This document shows, one piece after another, positions 8,173 through 16,960 of a stretch of DNA of 58,691 nucleotides (the stretch's first letter is position 1; each line of letters starts with the position of its first letter). The stretch covers positions 1 to 58,691 of the forward strand of contig NZ_JADEXO010000025.1 in NCBI RefSeq assembly GCF_015207105.1. The letters run 5' to 3'. This DNA is from a cf. Phormidesmis sp. LEGE 11477. Its GTDB lineage: Bacteria; Cyanobacteriota; Cyanobacteriia; Phormidesmidales; Phormidesmidaceae. Made by a program: the position numbers and the translations under genes. Under the pieces are notes generated by a model. The model had not been told where the DNA came from. It searched no databases and worked only from the letters and a program-made list of their open reading frames with translations.

Positions 8173-8505
8173 TCAAGGATTGCGATTTTTCTGTCTGGAC
8201 CGAAATATGCTTTTCTGAAGGTGAGCAATATCCCCTTTTATACCGTCGCTCAATGAGCTTAGAACTTGCGATCCAGCTCCTACTAAAAGGGCCAAGCATC
8301 CATCTGTTCCAATTATCTTTCTAAGCTCAGCGCTATCTATAGCTTTGAAAAGTAACCCAGATGTCAAAACAACTCCCCCAATAGCCCAAGCAATCTCGTT
8401 AAACTGATTGGTGTCAAGCAGTCTTTTTAGTCGCCAAGAGCGTAGGCAACTCCACAGGATAGTAAGGACAGCAAAAACCACAAGCCTTGTGTATTCACCA
8501 TCCAT
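8173..8505 (-). CDS. Hypothetical membrane protein
   Basis: 110 residues with two or three hydrophobic segments: TRLVVFAVLTILWSCL near the N terminus, IAWAIGGVVLTSGLLF (about 39-54) and CLALLVGAGSQVLSSL (about 70-85). The C terminus is basic. No family is recognised. It is the last gene of a three-gene run with the pentapeptide protein and the 205-residue protein; the preceding gene ends 14 nt before its start. Confidence 0.55.
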   Translation of the reverse strand: MDGEYTRLVVFAVLTILWSCLRSWRLKRLLDTNQFNEIAWAIGGVVLTSGLLFKAIDSAELRKIIGTDGCLALLVGAGSQVLSSLSDGIKGDIAHLQKSIFRSRQKNRNP

Positions 8506-8519
8506 TGTCGATCTCTTGA

Positions 8520-9137
8520 TTAACTGTTCAGCTTGGAATTGAGCGTAGAAACAGCAGAAACCCCAGCCACCGTCGCTGCGCCAACAATAGCACCTACGGG
8601 ACCTCCAACAGCAGCGCCTACAATTGTCCCAACTGAAAGCCCTCCTAAGGCAGCAGAACCTATTCGATAGATACCTGGTCGCTGGCGGCGAGTTATCTTA
8701 AGTGCATTGGTTGTCGGAGCGTGGTTCATCGTAGTTGCCGCTACAGAGACAGCGTGAACTGTGGCATGAGCTGCGCTTTTGGCGATGACCGCTTTGGATA
8801 GATCAGGAGTACTGCTAGCAACTGTTAGGTGCCCACTAACATGACCAGATACGTGAGTAGGAGGAGCAGATTCCCGAACACGGTTTCCCTCGGCATCTAG
8901 TCTATCTAGTGTAGATTCAATAGTTCCGTCGACGACTTTCCTTTGCTTAGAAAGACCAGCATCAATATCGAGGTCAATGCTGAGGTCAATATCAACACTG
9001 TTTGAGTCATCAGGAAGCGGATCAGCAGACATCAGTAGGACTCGCACTGTAGGCAGTTTGCCGATCGTATCATCTAAGGAGAAGAGGTGTCCACTGCTTA
9101 CTGAGATGCTGAGCTGCTGAGCAACAAAGATATTCAA
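8520..9137 (-). CDS. Hypothetical protein with C-terminal glycine-zipper
   Basis: Up to 205 residues from TTG 9137, which overlaps the stop of the upstream pentapeptide gene as TTGA and suggests translational coupling. An internal ATG at codon 36 (9032, [12 protein letters not shown]) is the alternative start. The middle is Asp-rich ([14 protein letters not shown]) and His/Ala/Val-rich. The C terminus (about 160-200) has a Gly/Ala-rich zipper, [21 protein letters not shown], of the kind that inserts in or packs on membranes. No catalytic motif is seen. Function unknown. Confidence 0.5.
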   Translation of the reverse strand: MNIFVAQQLSISVSSGHLFSLDDTIGKLPTVRVLLMSADPLPDDSNSVDIDLSIDLDIDAGLSKQRKVVDGTIESTLDRLDAEGNRVRESAPPTHVSGHVSGHLTVASSTPDLSKAVIAKSAAHATVHAVSVAATTMNHAPTTNALKITRRQRPGIYRIGSAALGGLSVGTIVGAAVGGPVGAIVGAATVAGVSAVSTLNSKLNS

Positions 9138-9685
9138 TCGCGGCAGCCTAGGCTTTCGCGAGTAGAGATGCCGGTAACGGGATTAACGCCGTCGGCGCGT
9201 TTACACATGTTCTTCACTTGAAAGCGATCGATGATGGCATCGGAAAAATCTGCGCCTGTAATGATGGTGTCACCAAATGAGCTGCTGGTTGCGATCGCCT
9301 CTACAAAAATCGCATTGGTCAAATCCGAGCCGTCAAACAGCACTCGATCGGCAAACGTCTTAGTAAAGTCTGCGCCCTTCAAATTTGTGCGTAGAAATGT
9401 CGCCTTGGTCAAAATCGTGCCACTCATATCCGCCCCTTCAAAGCTGGCATCACGCGCATCGGCGGCAGCGAAAGAAGAGCCGGAGAGATTTTTACCCGCA
9501 AAGTCTCCGCCCGCCTGATTCGTCAGGGTGTAATCGACTGTGTTGTCTTGAGCTAGAGCCGGCGTCACCCAAAATCCAAAAATCAGCACTAGGCTAACCG
9601 CCGCCATCATCACCACGCGCCGCATCAACAGGGCTCGCTTTCGCTTGATATTCTTTAGAGTCATCTCCATGCGCCGCATAGCCAT
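9134..9685 (-). CDS. Lumenal/periplasmic pentapeptide-repeat protein
   Basis: 183 residues. A long basic n-region ([10 protein letters not shown]) and a hydrophobic core end at VTPALA, with cleavage predicted after residue 45. The mature part has about 15 pentapeptide repeats of A(D/N)LxX type ([41 protein letters not shown]), forming a right-handed quadrilateral helix. A C-terminal cap carries two cysteines ([15 protein letters not shown]...LGCRD) that could form a disulfide. The arrangement matches cyanobacterial relatives of the plant thylakoid-lumen TL15/TL17 group. Molecular role unknown. Confidence 0.85.
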   Translation of the reverse strand: MAMRRMEMTLKNIKRKRALLMRRVVMMAAVSLVLIFGFWVTPALAQDNTVDYTLTNQAGGDFAGKNLSGSSFAAADARDASFEGADMSGTILTKATFLRTNLKGADFTKTFADRVLFDGSDLTNAIFVEAIATSSSFGDTIITGADFSDAIIDRFQVKNMCKRADGVNPVTGISTRESLGCRD

Positions 9686-9775
9686 CGCTTACCTACCTCA
9701 TACAGTTTCTAATGTCTGCTGATTCAGATCATATATCTAGGGCGGGCCTATCCCTAGTTCACCGATGCATTTCAC

Positions 9776-12055
9776 CTATGCCAAGTCCTTCTGCAAAAGC
9801 TCAGAAAAGTCTAGATTCTCAGACGCTAGAACCATGACCGTGGCAGGCAAACCCACAACGCGATCTTGCAAAGTTTGATAATACGCTTGATAGCTTTCTA
9901 CTTTAGGCACGGCTAGTCCTAAGAACACTAGATCCGCGCTAGCCGAAGACGTTCGCAAAATCTCTTTAAAGGGTCGCTTGTTCGCCAAAATAATCTCGGA
10001 CTTGGCCCCAATTCTAAGGCTGTTAGTCAGGTTCTCTAGATTGATCTGAGCAGCTTCTTGAGCTTCTTCATCGTTTACCACCAGCTTTAGCCTGATTTCT
10101 GCTGAGCGCCACTGCCAGCTAGTCCTCAGCAAATAGGCCAAGATTAGCATCAGTCCACCGTTGGACTGCAAACCACCCCACCACACATCAATTCTTTGCT
10201 TTTCAGGGCTAGCGTACATCGGCGGATGCAGCGAGTCTGGTGCATCTGACCCTTTCTCATCTCGGTAAATGACGACGTTGCGTTTGGCTTCATGACAGAC
10301 CCGAATGGTGTTGCAATAGCGCTCGATGCTCTCAAGCTCAGGATCATCAGAGTCTCCAAGCAAGACCGTATTTGGGATCAGCGGTCCCATCCCGTAGGTT
10401 TCTAATAGCTGCTTGGTGCCGATGAAGGGATCGTCGGCGGTGACAATTTTGGCAAATGCCTGGACGCCGCGCTTGTCTAGAAAGTCTCTAAGAACGACTT
10501 CCGCTTTTTCCTGCTGGGCAATACTACGCGAGCCGCTAGGAATAATGCTAGCCACCGTGATCAAGCCTCGGTTGTGAGTCATGGCTCTAGCCATCTCGAT
10601 CAGATACCACCGCTTAGAAGGTGCGCCAGAAAGCACCAGCAGATGAGGCCGCCAGTTCTTAGGATCGGCGTTGTCGTCGATGTTGAGTAGGGCTGTGCGG
10701 ACAATGGTCATCCAAATCCCCTGGCGCACGTCGCCCCAAGTGCTCTCAATCTGCCGACGCTCTAGCCAAAAGTAAATTAGGCCCACAATCACTAGCGCCG
10801 CGATGGTGGCAACAGGATTGATCAAAAACATGACAGCAATACAGCCAATCGCCCCTAATACCGAAAGTGACCAGTGAACTTTGAAAGTAGGCCGAAAAGA
10901 GGGACTTTGCAAAAAGCCTTCAAGTCCGGCGGCAACGTTTAGCACCATGTAGGTGGTGAGAAAAAACATAGAGAGGACAGGCGCGATCGCATCCAAACTC
11001 CCCAGCATCACCACCGCCAGCACAATCCCCAGTGTAAACAGCGTCCCTAATCTAGGATCGTCTGTCGGCCCATTCCCTTTACCTAGCCATCGCAAACTGC
11101 GAGGCAAAATATTGTCGCGAGCCAGTGCCTGCAAAATTCGCGGCGCACCTAAGATGCTGCCAATCGCACTAGAGAGCGTTGCGCCCCATACGCCCAAAAT
11201 TACAGAATCAATCTTCAGATGGCCAAACAGCGCAATGCGCTTCATCACCATCAGATCGGGGTTAAGCAACGCCTGAGATGCGGTCGGCGTTCGGGTAACT
11301 AAAATAAAGGGAATCACCATATAGATGACGTATCCAACGACGACAGCAGCCAGCGTTCCCCGAGGGATTGAGCGGATCGGATCCTTCAAATCGCCCGACA
11401 TATTCACCCCTGACATGATGCCAGTAACTGCCGGGAAAAAGACAGCAAAGACGGCCCAGAAGCCGACCTTTTCGACTTCGGTAATGTTGATCGCATCGGA
11501 AGGATCAGGGACGACATCATGACCAAACACAAGGGCGATTAAAGAGAGGGCGATCGCCGCCATGATGACGTACTGCGCTTTGATGGCGATATCCGCCGAG
11601 GCTAGTGCTAAAGCGGTCACTAACACCGTAGTAATCAAAGCCACAATCACGATAGGCGCACCTGGATACACCAGCTGTATGCTTTCGGCAAAACCGATGG
11701 TGTAGAGTGCCACCGATAGCGCCTGTGCAAAATACAGCGGAATGCCGACCGCCCCGCCGGTTTCGATGCCCAAAGAGCGGCTGATCATATAGTAGGCACC
11801 GCCCGCCCGGACAACTTTGTCAGTAGCGATCGCGCTAATCGACAGCGCCGTCAAAAACGTAATCGACGTAGCAATCGTCACAATCGCCAGGGTTGGATAC
11901 AGGTTCACTTGACCCACTACCCAGCCAAAGCGCAGGTACATGATCACGCCTAAAATAGTCAAGATCGAAGGCGTAAACACGCCGCCAAACGTCCCTAGAC
12001 CAGTTGCTTCCTCTTTGGTTGGCAGCGTAGAAGGATGGGGAGATTGAGAAGTCAT
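9776..12055 (-). CDS. SLC12/APC-superfamily cation-chloride cotransporter-like permease
   Basis: 759 residues. The N-terminal block LGTFGGVFTPSILTILGVIMY is the classic first-helix signature of SLC12 transporters. About 12 membrane helices run from about 25 to 440, including GGAYYMISRSLG and FAVFFPAVTGIMSG. A soluble C-terminal domain (about 450-759) has a repeated mixed alpha/beta pattern (RPHLLVLSGAPSKRW, ADLVFLGLAVPKV), as in the cytosolic SLC12 domain. Bacterial members are thought to move amino acids or cations with chloride; the substrate is unknown. It is divergent from the DUF3598 gene across a short intergenic region with a Fur-box-like palindrome. Confidence 0.85.
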   Translation of the reverse strand: MTSQSPHPSTLPTKEEATGLGTFGGVFTPSILTILGVIMYLRFGWVVGQVNLYPTLAIVTIATSITFLTALSISAIATDKVVRAGGAYYMISRSLGIETGGAVGIPLYFAQALSVALYTIGFAESIQLVYPGAPIVIVALITTVLVTALALASADIAIKAQYVIMAAIALSLIALVFGHDVVPDPSDAINITEVEKVGFWAVFAVFFPAVTGIMSGVNMSGDLKDPIRSIPRGTLAAVVVGYVIYMVIPFILVTRTPTASQALLNPDLMVMKRIALFGHLKIDSVILGVWGATLSSAIGSILGAPRILQALARDNILPRSLRWLGKGNGPTDDPRLGTLFTLGIVLAVVMLGSLDAIAPVLSMFFLTTYMVLNVAAGLEGFLQSPSFRPTFKVHWSLSVLGAIGCIAVMFLINPVATIAALVIVGLIYFWLERRQIESTWGDVRQGIWMTIVRTALLNIDDNADPKNWRPHLLVLSGAPSKRWYLIEMARAMTHNRGLITVASIIPSGSRSIAQQEKAEVVLRDFLDKRGVQAFAKIVTADDPFIGTKQLLETYGMGPLIPNTVLLGDSDDPELESIERYCNTIRVCHEAKRNVVIYRDEKGSDAPDSLHPPMYASPEKQRIDVWWGGLQSNGGLMLILAYLLRTSWQWRSAEIRLKLVVNDEEAQEAAQINLENLTNSLRIGAKSEIILANKRPFKEILRTSSASADLVFLGLAVPKVESYQAYYQTLQDRVVGLPATVMVLASENLDFSELLQKDLA

Positions 12056-12117
12056 CAGCGTTCCAAAAAAGAATGTACTGCGGCACCGTTCTACAGTTTA
12101 GAAGGCTTTGGCTCACT

Positions 12118-12137
12118 CAATGATTATCATCATTATC
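12118..12137. promoter_or_regulatory. Fur-box-like AT-rich palindrome
   Basis: CAATGATTATCATCATTATC contains the repeated NAT triplets (AAT GAT TAT CAT CAT TAT) characteristic of Fur-binding sites (consensus GATAATGATAATCATTATC, several mismatches here). It lies between the divergent starts of the SLC12-type permease (12055) and DUF3598 (12168). It could be an iron-responsive operator, but the resemblance may be chance in AT-rich DNA. Confidence 0.35.
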
Positions 12138-12167
12138 TCTATTTTTGCTATCCTCTAATGCCTGATT

Positions 12168-13040
12168 ATGCCTACTTCTCACTCATCCGAAAGCTTGACC
12201 CAATGGCAACGCCTGCTCAAAAATGTAGGCACTTGGCAGGGCTCGTTTACGCAGCTCTCACCCGCTGGCGCTATCCTTTCTGACACACCCACAGAAGTAG
12301 AGCTAGCGCCGTATGACGACAGCCAGGCCATGCGCCAAGAAGTCCGTCGCTACCCCGCTGATGCTCCCGCCCAGATTCAAAAGCTCGACTATCGCACCCT
12401 CAACCGGGCCACCCGCTTTTTTGAAACAGGCGCATTTTCACAGGGCTCTATCCAGTGGAGCCCGGTTTCTACCTTTGGCGCAGAGCTAGGACTGATTGCG
12501 GGCGATCGCCGCCTGCGCCTGGTTCAGCTTTTTGATAAAACCAGCGACCAGGCCAGCGCTCAGGCCAGCACGCTCAAAAGCCTCACTTTGATCCGCGAAC
12601 AGCTTCAAGGGTCATCCACACCAGAACGTCCGCCGCTAAAAGTTTCGGATCTGCTAGGCACCTGGCAAGGCAAAGCAGTGACTGAATACGCCGACTTGCA
12701 ACCAGCGCAGCATAGCGAAACTCAGCTTACGGTTGAACGGGTGGGTGATCGCACTATCCGCCAAACCATCACATTCAGTCCCACTGCTACGTCGATTACC
12801 TCTACAGGCACCCTTGAAGGTCAAAAAATCAGCTTCTCAGACGGATCGCAGCCCGTTCAAGTTCTCCTCCTACCAGACGGCGCTTCCTCAACCTGCCCTA
12901 GCCAGATCACACCGCGTCAGCCCCTCTTCCTAGAAGTCGGCTGGCTACTCAACTTGCAAACCCGTCAGAGACTGATTCGCACTTACGACACCACAGGCGC
13001 TTGGACTAGCCTTACACTCGTCACTGAAACCAAGCAATAG
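12168..13040 (+). CDS. DUF3598 family protein
   Basis: 290 residues without signal peptide or membrane helices. The pattern WQRLLKNVGTWQGSFTQLSPAG at the N terminus and a second related unit near residue 163 (LLGTWQGKAVTEYADL) indicate two beta-barrel-like halves, as in the cyanobacterial DUF3598 family, which has a calycin-like fold. Function in the family is not established; some relatives of this fold bind tetrapyrroles or lipids. It is preceded by the Fur-box-like sequence and convergent with the 128-residue gene. Confidence 0.72.
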   Translation: MPTSHSSESLTQWQRLLKNVGTWQGSFTQLSPAGAILSDTPTEVELAPYDDSQAMRQEVRRYPADAPAQIQKLDYRTLNRATRFFETGAFSQGSIQWSPVSTFGAELGLIAGDRRLRLVQLFDKTSDQASAQASTLKSLTLIREQLQGSSTPERPPLKVSDLLGTWQGKAVTEYADLQPAQHSETQLTVERVGDRTIRQTITFSPTATSITSTGTLEGQKISFSDGSQPVQVLLLPDGASSTCPSQITPRQPLFLEVGWLLNLQTRQRLIRTYDTTGAWTSLTLVTETKQ

Positions 13041-13064
13041 TCGAAGCCAATAGTTGGAACTGTT

Positions 13065-13451
13065 TCAATAGGCTAGAAGCTGTCGTTGAGATTCCGTCAG
13101 CTCTATACCTTGACGGCTCAAATAGTTTGGTAAGTTTATCTGGATGAATAAATCTTTCAATTCTTCTTCAATGTCTGCGGGAGGTGTGCCAGCTAGCGCT
13201 CGTGCAATTAGCTTCTCAGCAAGCTGTAGTTCGCCGCATTCTATAGCTAGGCTCGCTGCACTTCGATGCAGCACAGATCTTGAAGGCTCAGCAGAAATAT
13301 CATGAGCTATTAGTTGAGCAGCTTCAGATTCTAGGGCTAGTGCTTGCTTCAATATCGATTGCACTTGACCAGAGGGACCGCGTAACTTTGCAAGATCGGC
13401 TTGTTCAGCGAGATCCATGGCTTTCTGATGAAGTTCTTGAACTGCACTCAT
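13065..13451 (-). CDS. Hypothetical helical (TPR-like) protein
   Basis: 128 residues, almost wholly alpha-helical in pattern (VQELHQKAMDLAEQADLAK, ILKQALALESEAAQLI, ASLAIECGELQLAEKLIARAL). The spacing of small and large residues resembles one or two tetratricopeptide repeats, suggesting a protein-binding role. Its ATG overlaps the stop of the 182-residue gene upstream as ATGA, so the two are translationally coupled and probably function together. Family not recognised. Confidence 0.6.
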   Translation of the reverse strand: MSAVQELHQKAMDLAEQADLAKLRGPSGQVQSILKQALALESEAAQLIAHDISAEPSRSVLHRSAASLAIECGELQLAEKLIARALAGTPPADIEEELKDLFIQINLPNYLSRQGIELTESQRQLLAY

Positions 13452-13996
13452 CGCCTAACAACCCAAGCTAGAGGTCGACTAAATTCAATCACTGCAACAT
13501 ACACTGATAGGCGATTATTGACAGCTTGAACTTGCCGGATCTTCATTCTAACCCTGGTCCGAATTTGCTGTTCAGAACCCTGCCGGATACCGGAGACTTC
13601 TAGTCGAGAGAGCTTTTGAAAAGGTTGTTCACTCACGTCTGAAACCTTGCCTAACCAGTAATCGAAGCCAGTTCCTCTACGAGAACGCTCAATGACTGTG
13701 AATTCTGTTAATCGCTGTATCAATAACAGCGCCACACCATAAGCTGCTTGCTCAGTAGCATACTCACGGTCATTCCAACAGCGTCTCATTTGCTCAGTCA
13801 CTTCAGAATAGAGCAGCAAGAAAGTACCTGAAGAATCACCTAATAGCTTCAGGGATACACCCGATTGATGGCCTTGCTCATCTAGACAGACAGCGACAGA
13901 CTCAGCCAAAGCTGCACCAAACGCAGGCGTAATAGCAGGTAGCCCTTGCTTTAAACTAGCAAAATCTAATATCGAACCAACGCCTCGTCTACTCAT
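13448..13996 (-). CDS. Hypothetical protein, partner of the TPR-like protein
   Basis: 182 residues, soluble, mixed alpha/beta. The start MSRRGVGSILDFASLKQGLPAITPAFGAALAESVAVCL and the motif FDYWLGKV are the most distinctive parts. The C-terminal half (LSRLEVSGIRQGSEQQIRTRV, MKIRQVQA) looks like an antiparallel sheet. It sits 14 nt after tsaB and overlaps the next gene by 4 nt, making a three-gene unit. I do not recognise the family and propose no function beyond probable complex formation with the neighbouring 128-residue protein. Confidence 0.6.
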   Translation of the reverse strand: MSRRGVGSILDFASLKQGLPAITPAFGAALAESVAVCLDEQGHQSGVSLKLLGDSSGTFLLLYSEVTEQMRRCWNDREYATEQAAYGVALLLIQRLTEFTVIERSRRGTGFDYWLGKVSDVSEQPFQKLSRLEVSGIRQGSEQQIRTRVRMKIRQVQAVNNRLSVYVAVIEFSRPLAWVVRR

Positions 13997-14010
13997 TTAC
14001 AATCCAAACG

Positions 14011-14679
14011 CTAGCAGTTGACGACGGGATGCTGTCCATAGAAGGGCATGACTGCAGACCAGTCGGGCCGGAGACCATTTCTGTATCGGGTATGCGCGAT
14101 CGCACTCACGCCCACCACAGAATTAGCAATTCCTTCTCCCGCTGCTGTTTGAATCTGAACCAGCGGCCTATCCCAATGCTTAATAGTCTCTGCCCATTCC
14201 GCCTCGATCAGCACCTGATCTTCAAACGCAGGTGTTGGCTGTCCAACCTTATCAAACCGATAGATCGCACAAAATACCTCACCTCGCTTAGCAGGCATCA
14301 TCACGGCAATATCTTTTGACGCTGACTGAGATTCCCTGGCGACACCCATCGCTAGCGCCGCCAAAGTAGACACGCCAAACAGAGGAATCTCTAGCTGCTG
14401 TGCTAGCGTTCTCGCGGCGACGACACCAACTCGCGTACCGGTAAAGCCACCTGGCCCTTTAGCGACAGCAACAAAGCTCAAATCTTGCCAAGTGTAGGGC
14501 GACACAAATTCCATCATCTTGACATGGAGCTGACTGGAGACCTCACGGCCTAGATCCCATACCTGATGCCGCCTTACTGCTGTGCTAGTGCCTTCAACAG
14601 CGCCCTCGACAGTGCCTTCAATGCTTTGTAGCATCAGCCCAAGCTGTGGACTAGCGGTATGGATGGCAAGGCCAAGCAT
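14011..14679 (-). CDS. tsaB: tRNA threonylcarbamoyladenosine biosynthesis protein TsaB
   Basis: 222 residues from ATG 14679, chosen because MLGLAIHTASPQLGLML matches the conserved TsaB N terminus; an in-frame extension to 14727 is not conserved. ASKHA-fold protein that partners TsaD and TsaE in making t6A37 in ANN-decoding tRNAs. The diagnostic block VAKGPGGFTGTRVGVVAART is present at about 85-105. The C-terminal region is short and variable as in other cyanobacteria. It is the first gene of an operon with two unknown genes. Confidence 0.88.
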   Translation of the reverse strand: MLGLAIHTASPQLGLMLQSIEGTVEGAVEGTSTAVRRHQVWDLGREVSSQLHVKMMEFVSPYTWQDLSFVAVAKGPGGFTGTRVGVVAARTLAQQLEIPLFGVSTLAALAMGVARESQSASKDIAVMMPAKRGEVFCAIYRFDKVGQPTPAFEDQVLIEAEWAETIKHWDRPLVQIQTAAGEGIANSVVGVSAIAHTRYRNGLRPDWSAVMPFYGQHPVVNC

Positions 14680-14781
14680 AGAAATTCTAGAATGGATTAA
14701 ATAGATAGGCGATTTTAGACGAAGCAAAGCTTGTCAGAAGTTCTTAAGCCTACCGTAAACCGCGAATGAATTTATCTGCCA

Positions 14782-15093
14782 ATGGCTCGTCGTAAATCTA
14801 GCTGTGACTCTAACTGTGAATTGTGCGATCGCAACTGCCCAAAGCTAACCGAACACCACCTCGTTCCTCGACAGGAAACCAAACGCAGAAAGAAGAAAAA
14901 CCGCGCCGACCTTGGCCCCACCATCGATATCTGTCCGCCTTGCCACAAGCAAATTCATACGCTGTTTACGAACAAAAAACTCGCGGCTGACCTCTATTCG
15001 GCTGACCTGCTGCGATCGCACCCCGACATGATCAAATTCCTCACCTGGATCGCCAAACAAAACCCCTACAAAAAAGTCCGCACCCGTAGATAG
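14782..15093 (+). CDS. Small HNH endonuclease-like protein
   Basis: 103 residues. Two cysteine pairs (SNCELCDRNC and ICPPCHKQIH) with LTEHHLVPRQ, followed by HTLFTNKKLA, match the beta-beta-alpha-metal HNH fold; the second His of the EHH pair would be the general base and the cysteines a structural zinc site. The C terminus is rich in Lys/Arg. It is a stand-alone nuclease domain without a restriction, intein or mobile-element context, and similar short proteins are common in cyanobacteria. The role is unknown. It is divergent from tsaB. Confidence 0.75.
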   Translation: MARRKSSCDSNCELCDRNCPKLTEHHLVPRQETKRRKKKNRADLGPTIDICPPCHKQIHTLFTNKKLAADLYSADLLRSHPDMIKFLTWIAKQNPYKKVRTRR

Positions 15094-15112
15094 AGCTAGC
15101 GAGCGATTCTGG

Positions 15113-15775
15113 TTAGTCCATCTGAGCGAGCACAATATGCTGCTCCAAATATTCCAAAAACGTAGGCATCGACCTAGCAACAACCGAGCGAATGTCAGCA
15201 ACTTTTTGCTGGTCGCAATACTGCAACATCTCCTCAATATCTAGAATGTCGCGGTTCCGCCTAGCTAGCAGCTTCAATAAGATCAAATAAGGTAGGGCAA
15301 TCACTCTTAGACCATCGGGCGTAGTGATTGTCTCTTCGGGTTGCAATGCGGTTCTAGCCCAGGCGAGATTGGGGGTATAGAGAAGATCTAAAAGTTCACC
15401 TTCTATAGACCGCCAGGCACCTCCTATGATTTCGACGCCATCGCTACAGATGTGGATGTTTTCTATCCGCGTCCAGCTTTGCTTAATTAGCGCTTGCTCT
15501 AGACGCTCGGCATCATCTGCCAGAATTAACAAATCAAGATCTTGAGTATTACGCGCTGGCATATAAAAAGTAGTTGCAATGCCGCCAATAATTGCATAGG
15601 GCAGGTTATCGGGTAGTAGCGCCTTGAGTCTGGGTAAGGAAAGCATGGGCGGAAGCGTCCAGATAATCGGGGGACGTGTCGTAGTTTTGCCATGCCCACG
15701 CTTCGCGAGTTTCAACAGGGCACCTATTTTCTGTTTGCTAAGCTGTCGGCTCGGGGGCCGAGTGGAAAGAGCCAT
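15113..15775 (-). CDS. Nucleotidyltransferase-fold protein (AbiEii-like)
   Basis: 220 residues. Residues about 58-85 give IIGGIATTFYMPARNTQDLDLLI, a GG(x)n(T)xDxD-type polymerase-beta nucleotidyltransferase core with Asp79 and Asp81 as metal ligands. The C-terminal half is helical (LPYLILLKLLARRNRDILDIEEML), as in AbiEii-type and MNT-like proteins. A basic 40-residue N-terminal extension makes the start uncertain; the ATG at codon 44 is possible. It starts 6 nt after the EEP gene stop and is probably cotranscribed. It may be an orphan toxin-like domain, since no antitoxin partner is seen. Confidence 0.7.
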   Translation of the reverse strand: MALSTRPPSRQLSKQKIGALLKLAKRGHGKTTTRPPIIWTLPPMLSLPRLKALLPDNLPYAIIGGIATTFYMPARNTQDLDLLILADDAERLEQALIKQSWTRIENIHICSDGVEIIGGAWRSIEGELLDLLYTPNLAWARTALQPEETITTPDGLRVIALPYLILLKLLARRNRDILDIEEMLQYCDQQKVADIRSVVARSMPTFLEYLEQHIVLAQMD

Positions 15776-15781
15776 GATTGC

Positions 15782-16825
15782 TTACTTCAATCGAAATTGC
15801 ATCATCAAAGGCAGATGGTCAGAGGCTTCGCCTGCTGCTGTTAATACTTGCGTTTCAACTATTTCGATGGTGTCGGGCGTATAAAAAATATAGTCGAGTT
15901 TGTATTCGGGCTGGTTGCTGGGAAAGGTTAGATTTTCACTCCAGTCGGCTTCGGGGACTGCTGAAGCCAGCACTTCAGAGGCTAGCATTTCTTTGATAGA
16001 AAACTGGGTTTCGCCGTGATCTACTCCGCTGGCATCGATAAAGGTACCGCGATTGAGGGCGCTGTTGAAGTCGCCGACAAGGATGACGGGGTAGGTCTTG
16101 GCGTAGTCTTCAGCGAGTGATCGCACAAACTGAGTCTGGCTGACCCGAGTCGGCTCGTCAAAGGCTTCTAAATGCACGTTGATCACAATCAGCGGCTGCT
16201 CGCCAAACTGAACTTGAGTAACCTGGGCTAGCCGATCGAGATAAAAAGCGTTGTAGTAGAAGGGATTATCTGCCACCTTCTCTAGAACAAGGCGGCTGTT
16301 TTCTTGGATGGGATGACGACTGATAATCGACTGGCCCGACAGCATCTTGCCAAAGTGCGCGGCAGGTGGCCAGTAGGGAAAGGGAACGTAGTTCTTATCC
16401 CAGCCGATGGCGATCGCACCAAAATCTAGACCGAGTCCTTGGGCGATCGCCTGCGACTGATCGACTTCATAAGAGCGCTGCGAGCCAAAGTCAACTTCCT
16501 GCAAAGCCACAATATCCGGCCCTAGTTCATTGAGCGCAGCAATCACCTGCTGCTGATTCGCGTCAAAAGCGGCGCGGTCTAGCTTCGCAGTCGTATTGTT
16601 CGTCATCCCTGAGAGATAGCCCAAGTTGTAGCTGACAATGCTATGAATAGTCTCGCCTGGCACGAAAACTGCGCCGTAGTTGAGGCCACCGCCTTCTGTG
16701 TAGCTAACGGTGTCGGCATAGTTCTTCTGGCTGTGTCCACTAGATGACCCCCAGAAATAGAACAGTGCGATCGCTACCGTCGGCAGTCCCACCGCCAGCC
16801 CTAGCAACTTCAAAAAGATCTTCAT
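15782..16825 (-). CDS. Membrane-anchored endonuclease/exonuclease/phosphatase family protein
   Basis: 347 residues. One N-terminal hydrophobic segment (about 5-26) would anchor or export it. The EEP (DNase I-like) fold is clear: SYNLGY (Asn67), VALQEVDFG with Glu110, NVHLEAFDE with His218, GDFNSALN (251-258) with Asp252 and Asn254, and the C-terminal SDHLPLMMQ with Asp336 and His337. All metal and catalytic positions appear intact. Relatives hydrolyse phosphodiesters or phosphate esters in the periplasm; the substrate here is not deducible. Confidence 0.85.
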   Translation of the reverse strand: MKIFLKLLGLAVGLPTVAIALFYFWGSSSGHSQKNYADTVSYTEGGGLNYGAVFVPGETIHSIVSYNLGYLSGMTNNTTAKLDRAAFDANQQQVIAALNELGPDIVALQEVDFGSQRSYEVDQSQAIAQGLGLDFGAIAIGWDKNYVPFPYWPPAAHFGKMLSGQSIISRHPIQENSRLVLEKVADNPFYYNAFYLDRLAQVTQVQFGEQPLIVINVHLEAFDEPTRVSQTQFVRSLAEDYAKTYPVILVGDFNSALNRGTFIDASGVDHGETQFSIKEMLASEVLASAVPEADWSENLTFPSNQPEYKLDYIFYTPDTIEIVETQVLTAAGEASDHLPLMMQFRLK

Positions 16826-16960
16826 ACGCTCACTAATTCATCCATTTGCCCACTCCAACTTACCCACCACAGCATATTCACTTCAACATATCTTGATAGG
16901 AGCGCTAACCCAGAGGTAATCTACTGTAAACATTTCTAATTCCCCATCCCCCATTCCTAC

